Shown here: one piece after another, positions 25,650-32,972 of the stretch
Layout of the letters: every line of letters begins with the position of its first letter
Numbering within the stretch: position 1 is the first letter of the stretch
Origin: DATARH01 sp035504235
Lineage (GTDB): Bacteria; Pseudomonadota; Alphaproteobacteria; ATCC43930; CGMCC-115725
Reading direction: 5' to 3'
Assembly (NCBI GenBank): GCA_035504235.1
Contig: DATJSH010000281.1
Location: forward strand, 16,349 to 80,348
DNA length: 64,000 nt
The notes under the pieces: model-generated
The model's input: the letters and a program-made list of their open reading frames with translations, nothing else
Database searches by the model: none
What the model was told of the DNA's origin: nothing
Made by a program: the position numbers and the translations under genes

Positions 25650-26311
25650 GGCTTTCTCGCCAGCTGCATCTGCGGCACCATTTGGTCGAGCGCGGCCGCG
25701 ATATCCGAGCCCCAGGCCCGGTAGCCCAAGTTCGTCAGATGTTGCCCGTCAATCGTCGGCCACTCGCCCGGCTTCGAGAATTGCGTCGAATCGATAAACT
25801 TGCACGGCGCGACCGCGGTCGACAGGAATTCGGACATCTCCTTCACGCGATCGAAGGTCTTGTGATACGTGGTGCCTTCGCTGCCCCAGGGCGGTCCGAC
25901 CCAGACGCAGGGAATGTCCTTCGCGGCGATGCGGCTGGTCAGCGCATGCACCTGTTGATAGACCCAGGCTTGCGGGAAAGCCTTTTGGCCGTAGCCGGCC
26001 ATCGTGTCGCCCATCTCGACGAGCACAAGGTTGGGGTGCACCCGGTCGATGACCGCGTCGATCTGATAGGTCGGGCTGCCGGGGAGGCGGTTGATCTGCG
26101 GCGCCGCCTTGCCGATGCGCTCAGCCTTGCCGCAGGAAACCGTAGTCGGGTAGACCCAATCGCCGGCATTGGCGCCGCACATGCCGAACGTGTCGACCTG
26201 AGCCCCCTGGGCGAGCAGATCGTCGTGCAGCGTGGTGATCAAATAATCGCGGGTCACCATGTGGCTGTCGCCGATCATCAATATCGTCAATCCCGCCAGA
26301 AGCGCATTCAT
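25646..26311 (-). CDS. SGNH/GDSL hydrolase, cellulose-cluster paralogue 1
   Basis: 221 aa. Block I is MIGDSHM (Ser14 nucleophile candidate), block III is VEMGDTMAGYG, and block V is DGQHLTNLGYRAWG with the Asp-His pair. The family covers esterases and carbohydrate deacetylases or acetyltransferases. The protein starts MNALLAGLTILMIGDSH: a hydrophobic run leads straight into the first catalytic block, so no conventional cleavable signal peptide fits. The ATG at 26311 has GAGGAG eleven bases upstream; a TTG at 26320 is the alternative. It is one of three related genes in tandem and is coupled to the algF-like gene. Confidence 0.85.
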   Translation of the reverse strand: MNALLAGLTILMIGDSHMVTRDYLITTLHDDLLAQGAQVDTFGMCGANAGDWVYPTTVSCGKAERIGKAAPQINRLPGSPTYQIDAVIDRVHPNLVLVEMGDTMAGYGQKAFPQAWVYQQVHALTSRIAAKDIPCVWVGPPWGSEGTTYHKTFDRVKEMSEFLSTAVAPCKFIDSTQFSKPGEWPTIDGQHLTNLGYRAWGSDIAAALDQMVPQMQLARKP

Positions 26312-26506
26312 AGCCGGCAATTCTCCTCAAACCTCGGACCCCTGCTGGGTCGCGTGGGGTAACCTATTCCCCCGCGGCGGTAAAGTAAGCGCCCCTCGCC
26401 TAAGTCATGGTTAACACCCTGGATTTCCGCCTCGGGCACAAAGCCACCGGAGTCATCGCAGGACTTGGCGACGGCGATTTGGTAATGCAATCAGATCGAT
26501 GAGCAC

Positions 26507-27172
26507 TCAGCGTTGCGAGAGGATTTCGTGGGAGAGCCGCGCCGTCGCATCGGCAATGTCGGCGCCCCAGATGCGGTAGCTCTCGGGCGTCAGGTGCTCG
26601 CCGTCATACGTCGTCCACTCCCCGGGCTGGGAGAACTGCAGCGAGTCGACATAGCGGCAGGGATAGACATTTTGCGACAGATACGCCGACAGTTCCTGCA
26701 CGCGCGCGAAGGTTTTGTTCGACGTGCCGCCCTCCGAGCCCCACGGCGGGCCCACCCAGATGCAGGGCAGATGGCGCGCTTCGACCGGCTTCAGCATCTC
26801 CTGTATCTCGAAGGATATCCAGTCCTTGGGCAGCGCCGGAAGCGTGCCATAGCCGCCCATGTTGTCGCCGAGCTCGACGATCAACAAATTGGGGTGGTGC
26901 TCGTCGATGAGCTTTTCAAGCGACCAGGTCTTGACCTTGGGGCTGGTGTCGACGATCGGCAGATCGGTGTTGTGGCGCTCGCCGCGGCCGCACGGCAGCT
27001 CGGTCTCTTTTACCCAGTCATCCGGCTGCGAACCGCAAACGCCATACGAATCGACAGTCGCGCCCAGATTGACCAAGTCAGCCTGTAGAGAACTTAAAAG
27101 AAAATCCTTGTTCGCCAGATGGCTGTCGCCAATCACCAAGACGACCAGTCCCGCGAGGGCGGCGTTGAGCAC
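26507..27172 (-). CDS. SGNH/GDSL hydrolase, cellulose-cluster paralogue 2
   Basis: 221 aa, GTG start preceded by AAAAGGA. Blocks are VIGDSHL (Ser nucleophile), VELGDNMGGYG and DGEHLTPESYRIWG. Also conserved with its neighbours are the C-G pair of GVCGSQPDDW, the PCIWVGPPWGSEGG segment and the PCRYVDSLQFS segment, so two or more cysteines could form disulfides, which would suggest an exported protein. The gap of 186 bp to the next gene is long for this cluster. Function as a cellulose deacetylase or acetyl-editing enzyme is inference from context. Confidence 0.85.
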   Translation of the reverse strand: MLNAALAGLVVLVIGDSHLANKDFLLSSLQADLVNLGATVDSYGVCGSQPDDWVKETELPCGRGERHNTDLPIVDTSPKVKTWSLEKLIDEHHPNLLIVELGDNMGGYGTLPALPKDWISFEIQEMLKPVEARHLPCIWVGPPWGSEGGTSNKTFARVQELSAYLSQNVYPCRYVDSLQFSQPGEWTTYDGEHLTPESYRIWGADIADATARLSHEILSQR

Positions 27173-27302
27173 AGATCGATCCTTTTCTGCAGGGCGACGA
27201 CAGCGACCGGATGCTGGAGCTTATGACAGACGGGCGATTAAGAAGCGGTTAGAACGATCCCTGGCCAAGCGATCCGCGGTCATTTGGCGCGGCCAGTGCC
27301 GG

Positions 27303-27962
27303 CTACTTGAGCTGGCCCTGCTGCTTCAGGCTGACCACGGCATTGGCGATATCGTCACCCCACGCCTTGTAGCCCGTCGACGTCAGATGCTGGCCATCGG
27401 TTGTCGGCCACTGGCGCGGGTTGGTCTCGAATCTGAGGGAGTCGACATAGACACAGGGCGCGACCGACTGCGACAGGAACTGCGACAAGTCGCGCACGCG
27501 GTCGTCAGCCTTGTGGTAGGGCGAATTGGCCTCGCCATAGACCGGACCGACCCAAACGCAGGACGCGCCGGATGCATGGATTCGCATCGCCAGCGCGTGC
27601 GTCTGATCGTAAATCCACGCCTTCGGCAGTGACGGCGAGCCATAGCCGCCCATCGCGTCCGCCGCTTCGACGATCACCAGATTGGGGTGGTGCTTGGCGA
27701 GCAGATCGTTGATCTGCCAAGTGTATTCCTGCTTCCCGTTGGTCGCCTGCGTGGGATTGTTGCCGTGCCGTTCGCCGGTGCCGCACGATACGGTCGTCCT
27801 TTCGAGCCACGCATCGGGGCTGGCGCCGCACATGCCGTAGCTGTCGACTTGCGCCCCCTGCGCCAGAAGCGCGTCATGCAGCGACGAAATCAGATAGCTC
27901 GGCCCGGCCATATGGCTGTCGCCCAGGACCAGGATCACCATTCCGGCAAGCGCCCCGTTCAT
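27303..27962 (-). CDS. SGNH/GDSL hydrolase, cellulose-cluster paralogue 3
   Basis: 219 aa, ATG with an ideal AGGAGG four bases upstream. Blocks are VLGDSHMAG (Ser), VEAADAMGGYG and DGQHLTSTGYKAWG. Block III has Ala-Ala where the paralogues have Met-Gly or Leu-Gly before the Asp, so oxyanion-hole geometry may differ and activity may have changed. Shared cysteine-containing segments (GMCGASPDAW, SCVWVGPVYGE, PCVYVDSLRF) match the other two copies. First of the three in transcription order, 176 bp after the bcsC barrel gene. Confidence 0.83.
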   Translation of the reverse strand: MNGALAGMVILVLGDSHMAGPSYLISSLHDALLAQGAQVDSYGMCGASPDAWLERTTVSCGTGERHGNNPTQATNGKQEYTWQINDLLAKHHPNLVIVEAADAMGGYGSPSLPKAWIYDQTHALAMRIHASGASCVWVGPVYGEANSPYHKADDRVRDLSQFLSQSVAPCVYVDSLRFETNPRQWPTTDGQHLTSTGYKAWGDDIANAVVSLKQQGQLK

Positions 27963-28138
27963 CGTTCCTCCTGCGCACCGAGTGTAGCCACGTCTCGATA
28001 TGCCGTGCCGGCGTCGAAAAATAATTAACGCGGGTGGCCGCGCAAGCGAACAATTGCCCCAGTGAGGTCCGGCTCGATTGCCGGTAGGCCGGCTGCGACA
28101 AAATGCTTTCGGCCGAAGCCGAGCCCCCGAGCAGCGCG

Positions 28139-30133
28139 CTACAGGTGGCTCATCGGCATGTCGCGTGCCGCGATCGACTCCGGATCGTTCTTGATCGCCA
28201 CCGGCGCAAACCAGTCGAAGGTCTTGCGCAGATAAACCTGAACGATGCCTTCCGTGTACGCTTCGCCGTTGTTCAGGCTTCCCGCGGCCCCAACGGTGAG
28301 CGTCGGATCGATCGCGTATTCAACCTGGCCTTTGAGGTTGTAGCCGAACCCGGTCGAATGGATGCCGGGGAGAAAGGCGTTGAAGGGTGTGGAGGCTTCG
28401 AGGACCGCCTGAGCGTTCGGATTGATGGGGAAGGTCGGGCTCGAATTCTCGTTGAAATGCTGCACGCCAACCGTCGCCGACGCGAGATAGCTCCATGGCC
28501 CATTGTGACCGGTGAACTCGACCGGGAAGCCCAGCCCCTCGAAATCCTGCGGGCTGAAATAGCCGCCCTGGCCGTAGCTGAACCCGTTCAGGTTCTTGTC
28601 GTAGCCAGTGTAGTAAAGCGACACGCCGACCCTGAGCGCCCAGTCATCCGTCTTCAACGGCCGGAAATAGGCGCCGACCAGGGCGTCGACCGCGGTATTG
28701 CGGGCGACATTGGTGCCGTCGAGCCAGGAATACCCGGCGCTGGCGTATGCGCCGACCGACTGGTTGTCGTAAAAAACCGACACGTGCGGGCCGGTCCGCA
28801 CTACACCGCCCCACAGCGTGTTGGTGCCGAGGGCGCCCGGCGCCACGGTGTTCGCGAGCGAGAAGTTCGTGCGGGTGCCGGCATAGGAGAGCACGCTGTC
28901 GGTCACCGCCTGCCGCTGCCCCTCGATGCGCAGGCTCAGCGTGCCGTCGAGGAATTTCGGCAGATAGGCAACGTCGCCGATCAGGTTGGTCACCGGGAAG
29001 CCCAGCGGTGTGGTGCCCAGTTGGCCGTAGAAATCCTGGAACGTGTAGCTGCCGGAAATACCGACGCCGCTGGCATGCTGGTCGCCTGCGGAAATCGCGC
29101 CCAGCCCGATCGGATAGGTCAGCGGGTTGGCGCCAAACTGGCCGAGATTGCCGTTGGCCGGCGTTCCGGCTTCGAGATAGACCGGGATGACGTCGATGCG
29201 CGCGGTCCCGGTGTACCACGGCGAGAACGCCGCCTCGACCGGCACGCCGAATTCATCGAGCCTACTGGTTCCTTCCGTGCCGTTGCGGGTTCGGTAACCG
29301 AAGCCGGCGATCAGCGACGGATTGGCTGCCGTCTCGAGCCGCATCAGATCGCGGTCGATGTCCATTTCCAGCGTATCGGTGACCGAATATGGCTTCAGCG
29401 ACCCAAGCGGCTGGTAACCGGCGATCGGAGGCGGCGCTTCGAGCTCCACCTGCGCGACCTGCACCGCCTGGGCGGTCATGCCGAGATCGTTCGATCCGAC
29501 CGAAGCCGCGACCTGCGGCGGGGTATCGCTGTCGGAGACGGTGGTTTGCGGCAGCGACGCAACCTGGACCGCGCGCGCCGCCTCGGCCAGCTTGGGGCCG
29601 GGAATAATGTGCAGCGGCGGCGCTGCGGGTGGGGAGATGGGTGCCGCGGGGTTGTTGGCCGGGTTGACATCGTCGCCGTCTACCGAAGCGACGAGCCTTG
29701 GAGCCGAAGCCCTCGGCGGCGGCACGGCGGCCGGTGGAGCAGGAACATCGGCGAGCGTGACGGTCGCCGGCTTTGCCGCCGGCGCCGCGGAAGAAGTCGC
29801 CGTCGGTTGTCCGAGCGCGGCGGCGAGCTCTGCCGCGCGCGTATCGCCAGGCGCAAGCTGGCGCAACCGGCCAAAGAATTGCTCGGCGCCGATGCGGTCG
29901 CCCCGCTGCAGCGCCAGCATGCCCCGTTGGTACAGCGCATCCGGCTGGTCGGGGTTGAGGGCAAGCACCTTGTCGAGGATTTCGCCGACGACATCGGGGC
30001 GATGCTGCTCGCGCCAGTAATTCGCCTGCGCGAGCATCGCCTGCTCGCTGGGATCGGTGGCAAGGGCAACCCCCGCCGGCAAGGCGACGGACAGCAGCAG
30101 CCCCATGGCGAGCGAACCGGCAGAGCGTCTCAT
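28139..30133 (-). CDS. bcsC: BcsC-like outer-membrane beta-barrel protein with its own short TPR segment
   Basis: 664 aa. A Sec signal peptide (MRRSAGSLAMGLLLSVALPA, cleavage near ALA) is followed by a TPR pair at about 30-97, an Ala/Pro-rich linker to about 210, and then the conserved BcsC C-terminal region: RDLMRLETAANPSLIAGFGY, barrel strands with alternating aromatic residues such as GPHVSVFYDNQSVGAYASAG, and an end near the C-terminus in YLRKTFDWF. BcsC forms the outer-membrane channel for cellulose. Here the barrel is a separate protein from the long TPR part encoded just upstream; their genes overlap by 4 bp. Its TPR segment is a paralogue of the first repeats of that protein. Confidence 0.9.
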   Translation of the reverse strand: MRRSAGSLAMGLLLSVALPAGVALATDPSEQAMLAQANYWREQHRPDVVGEILDKVLALNPDQPDALYQRGMLALQRGDRIGAEQFFGRLRQLAPGDTRAAELAAALGQPTATSSAAPAAKPATVTLADVPAPPAAVPPPRASAPRLVASVDGDDVNPANNPAAPISPPAAPPLHIIPGPKLAEAARAVQVASLPQTTVSDSDTPPQVAASVGSNDLGMTAQAVQVAQVELEAPPPIAGYQPLGSLKPYSVTDTLEMDIDRDLMRLETAANPSLIAGFGYRTRNGTEGTSRLDEFGVPVEAAFSPWYTGTARIDVIPVYLEAGTPANGNLGQFGANPLTYPIGLGAISAGDQHASGVGISGSYTFQDFYGQLGTTPLGFPVTNLIGDVAYLPKFLDGTLSLRIEGQRQAVTDSVLSYAGTRTNFSLANTVAPGALGTNTLWGGVVRTGPHVSVFYDNQSVGAYASAGYSWLDGTNVARNTAVDALVGAYFRPLKTDDWALRVGVSLYYTGYDKNLNGFSYGQGGYFSPQDFEGLGFPVEFTGHNGPWSYLASATVGVQHFNENSSPTFPINPNAQAVLEASTPFNAFLPGIHSTGFGYNLKGQVEYAIDPTLTVGAAGSLNNGEAYTEGIVQVYLRKTFDWFAPVAIKNDPESIAARDMPMSHL

Positions 30134-32952
30134 AGCGTCACCGCCGTCAATTGCGTTGGCAGGATCGCCTGCGATCTGCGGAACGGGTTGGGCGGAAGCG
30201 TCGCCGGCGAAACGCCTGGCGTGAGCGGCGTCGGCGCCCCCTGAGTGGTGGCGCTGGTCGCCTGATCCGGGTTCTGCTGCAGGTTCAGCGTGCGCGCCTG
30301 GCGCAGCGCTTCGATGGCTGCGCCATTGAGGCCTTCCGCCTGATCGACCTGCGCCTGCAGATAATAGAGCCAGGGATTTTGAGGATCGGCCTGCATGCCC
30401 TTTTTGATGTAGTCGTTGGCCGCGCTGTACTCGTGCGCGAGGATCGCCCCCGAGATCACGCCACGTAGGACCTGCATATTATCCGAATCCTGGTCATACG
30501 CCTTCTTGAATTCTTCCATCGCCTCAGTTGAGCGTCCCCCCGACGCGTAAATCCGTCCAGCGCACAGCAGCAGGTCCGTATTGTCGGGATTGTCGTTAAG
30601 ATATTGTGAAATCTTGTCCCATGCGCCGGCGTAGTCGCCCCGGTCGCGCAGCTTATCCGCTTCGCGCACCGCCAGCGTGATGTATACCGGCGTCAGGTCC
30701 TCACGGTTCGAACTGTTGACAAGCCCGCTGGCCGTGATCTGCGCCAAGACTTGCGCCGCCTCGTCGTCGTGGCCGCCCTTCAGCATCAGCAACATCGCGT
30801 AGTCGGCGCCGGCCTTCACCGATTGCGGACCGCCTTTCGCGTAAACGGCGCGGGTTATCTCGATGGCCGTATCGGGATCGTTCAGATCCTTCATGATGAC
30901 GAAAGGCGCCTGGCGCTTTTCGTCGGTCTGCACCTCGGGATCGGTATAGAGCCGGACAAGCACAGCCTTGGCGCCGGCGATATCGCCGCTCTTGGCCATC
31001 TGCTTGGCTCTCTCGATGGTGCCGCGCACGTAGATGCGGTCACGGAAGTTCTTGATGTCTTCAGTGCGTTGCGCCGGCGGGATGCTGTTGATCAGATCGA
31101 GCGCCCGCACCCAGTGGTCCTGCTGAACGTCGAACATCGCCGCGACCATGATGCTGATCGGGGTGTCGCCGGACGCCCGCGGATCGACCACCGCGTAGGC
31201 CTTCTGCATGTTGTTTTCGCCGGCCAAGAACCGGGCATAGTCGAGGCGGATCCACGGCTCCCGGGGATCGAGCGCGATCGCCTGCTGGAACTTGGCGTCG
31301 GCCGTCGCATTGTCGCCATTCGCCGAGGCGGCCTTAGCCTCTTCGCGCAGCTTCACGGCCGGGCCGCCGCCACCGGAGGCCATAGCCTTCTCGAAGCGCG
31401 CGCGTTCGGCTGGGCCCATCCGGCTCTTCATCTGATCGAGCTCGGCGGTCTTGTTCTGCGCTTGCAGCGCATTCGCCAGCCCCATCTGCGCGTCCGGGTT
31501 GCCCGGGCGCAGCCGCAAGACCTCGCGATAGGTGCCTTCCGCCGCCGCCGCCTGACCCGCCTTGGTCTCGATATCGCCGAGCACCATCAGCGCGCCCCAT
31601 TCATCGCCGCGGGGATGCGCCAAGAGCGGCCCCAATATCGCTCGCGCCTGCGCATAGTTTTTCGCGGCGGCGGCGCGTTTGGCCTCGTCGACCCGGCCCC
31701 AGAAGATCACGCTGTCGAGCGCCGGGCCGATCGATCGGCGCTGCTCGGGCGCCTGCTTCAGCGCGCGTTCCAGGTAGTCGCGCGCCTCGCCGAAGCGCTG
31801 CTGGCGCTGGCGCAAGAGACCCATTCCGGCCAAGGCTTGCGCATCGTTGGGATTGGCTCTCAGCTCGGCGCGAAACTCCTTCTCGGCCTCAGCCAGCCTT
31901 CCCCGCTTGAGGTCGACATACCCTTGCGACCCCCCCTCACCGGCAGGCTGGTTCTTGAGGTCGGCCAGCAGTTGCTGGACATCCGTGTCGTTGGGATATT
32001 GCGCAAGATATTGCTGAAACGCCTGCCTCGCGTAGGGAGCGCCGCCGAGCCAGCTCAGGGTCTGCTTCCAGGCCTGGACCGCCTGGGCGCCGACGATCGG
32101 GTTCTTGCTCAACTGGACGAGGATCGCGATCCCCTGCTTTCGCGTCTGTTCGCGATAGGTGTAGATCTCGCCGAGCGACAGCCTGAGCTGCGGGTCATTG
32201 GGCGACGCCTGGACCAGGCGCTCCATTCCCTGCCGCGCTTCGTCCCAGCCCTCCGGCGTTCCGGCCAGCGTCATGTAATACTCGACACCGTAGCCGGGCG
32301 GTGGCGGACCGCGGAAAATCTCCTTGTATTTCTGGACCGCCTCCTCGGTTTGGCCGGATTGCGCCAAGCGGCGGGCCTCGTTGATGTCGCTCGATCCGAT
32401 CTTGCCGGTGCGGATCGCCGATTGCAGGTCGGCGATGTGCGAATCATTGGGCGAGACCTGCTGCAGCTTGGCCAGATAACGCTGCGCGTCGGCCGGCTTG
32501 TTCTGCTGCATCGAGAGCATGCCGTACTGGAACAGCGCGTCGGGGTTGTTGGGATCGATCGCCAGCACTTGGTTGAGCGCTTCGGCGGCCAGGTCGGGAC
32601 GATCCTTGAGTCGCCAGAAGTTGGCTTTTTCGAGCAGCACCTGCTCGGCGTTCGGTGGCCCGGGGGGTGGCAATTCCGCAGCCGGTTGCTGGCCTGGCTG
32701 CGTCGTCTGCGGCTTGGCGCCCTGCGTTTGCGCCGCTTGAGGCCGAGCGGCTGACGGCTGAGCGGCTTGTCCCTGCGGCTGAGCCGCCGGCGGCGGCGCC
32801 TGTTGCGGCGGAGCGCTTTGCTGCTGCGCCAGCGCCGGGGTCAGCCCTACAAAAGCCAGCCCTGCGGACGCTACAACGGCGAGGGTGGCAGCGCGGGCGC
32901 TACGCGCCACTCCGCCATCTCGCAACAGGCTCGGCCCAACCACGCACCACAT
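30130..32952 (-). CDS. bcsC: BcsC-like periplasmic TPR protein (N-terminal part of cellulose exporter)
   Basis: 940 aa. The signal sequence (RSARAATLAVVASAGLAFVG, cleavage near ALA) is followed by a Gln/Pro/Ala-rich linker and then tandem TPRs from about residue 103 to near the C-terminus (for example ALNQVLAIDPNNPDAL and AGMGLLRQRQQRFGEARDYL). This corresponds to the periplasmic scaffold of BcsC without the barrel. The ATG at 32952 gives the complete signal sequence; it is 20 bp after the bcsAB stop. Its end overlaps the barrel gene start (ATGA). There is no sign of a frameshift: this protein ends in its own terminal segment, and the barrel protein has its own signal peptide. Confidence 0.9.
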   Translation of the reverse strand: MWCVVGPSLLRDGGVARSARAATLAVVASAGLAFVGLTPALAQQQSAPPQQAPPPAAQPQGQAAQPSAARPQAAQTQGAKPQTTQPGQQPAAELPPPGPPNAEQVLLEKANFWRLKDRPDLAAEALNQVLAIDPNNPDALFQYGMLSMQQNKPADAQRYLAKLQQVSPNDSHIADLQSAIRTGKIGSSDINEARRLAQSGQTEEAVQKYKEIFRGPPPPGYGVEYYMTLAGTPEGWDEARQGMERLVQASPNDPQLRLSLGEIYTYREQTRKQGIAILVQLSKNPIVGAQAVQAWKQTLSWLGGAPYARQAFQQYLAQYPNDTDVQQLLADLKNQPAGEGGSQGYVDLKRGRLAEAEKEFRAELRANPNDAQALAGMGLLRQRQQRFGEARDYLERALKQAPEQRRSIGPALDSVIFWGRVDEAKRAAAAKNYAQARAILGPLLAHPRGDEWGALMVLGDIETKAGQAAAAEGTYREVLRLRPGNPDAQMGLANALQAQNKTAELDQMKSRMGPAERARFEKAMASGGGGPAVKLREEAKAASANGDNATADAKFQQAIALDPREPWIRLDYARFLAGENNMQKAYAVVDPRASGDTPISIMVAAMFDVQQDHWVRALDLINSIPPAQRTEDIKNFRDRIYVRGTIERAKQMAKSGDIAGAKAVLVRLYTDPEVQTDEKRQAPFVIMKDLNDPDTAIEITRAVYAKGGPQSVKAGADYAMLLMLKGGHDDEAAQVLAQITASGLVNSSNREDLTPVYITLAVREADKLRDRGDYAGAWDKISQYLNDNPDNTDLLLCAGRIYASGGRSTEAMEEFKKAYDQDSDNMQVLRGVISGAILAHEYSAANDYIKKGMQADPQNPWLYYLQAQVDQAEGLNGAAIEALRQARTLNLQQNPDQATSATTQGAPTPLTPGVSPATLPPNPFRRSQAILPTQLTAVTL

Positions 32953-32972
32953 TCGCCGATCCGCCCGCCTGC

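Noticed and set aside
28103..30244. Long open frame on the plus strand opposite the bcsC barrel gene
   Set aside because: Arg/Gly-rich composition, no ribosome site and no motifs; the opposite strand encodes a signal peptide and barrel. It is a by-product of GC-rich codon use.
30751..32754. Long open frame on the plus strand opposite the TPR gene
   Set aside because: Mirror of a GC-rich coding gene with clear TPRs on the minus strand; no domain or start site.
28139..32952. Frameshift or sequencing error splitting one bcsC gene
   Set aside because: The downstream protein has its own signal peptide and first TPR segment, and the overlap is a standard ATGA coupling, so two genes are intended.
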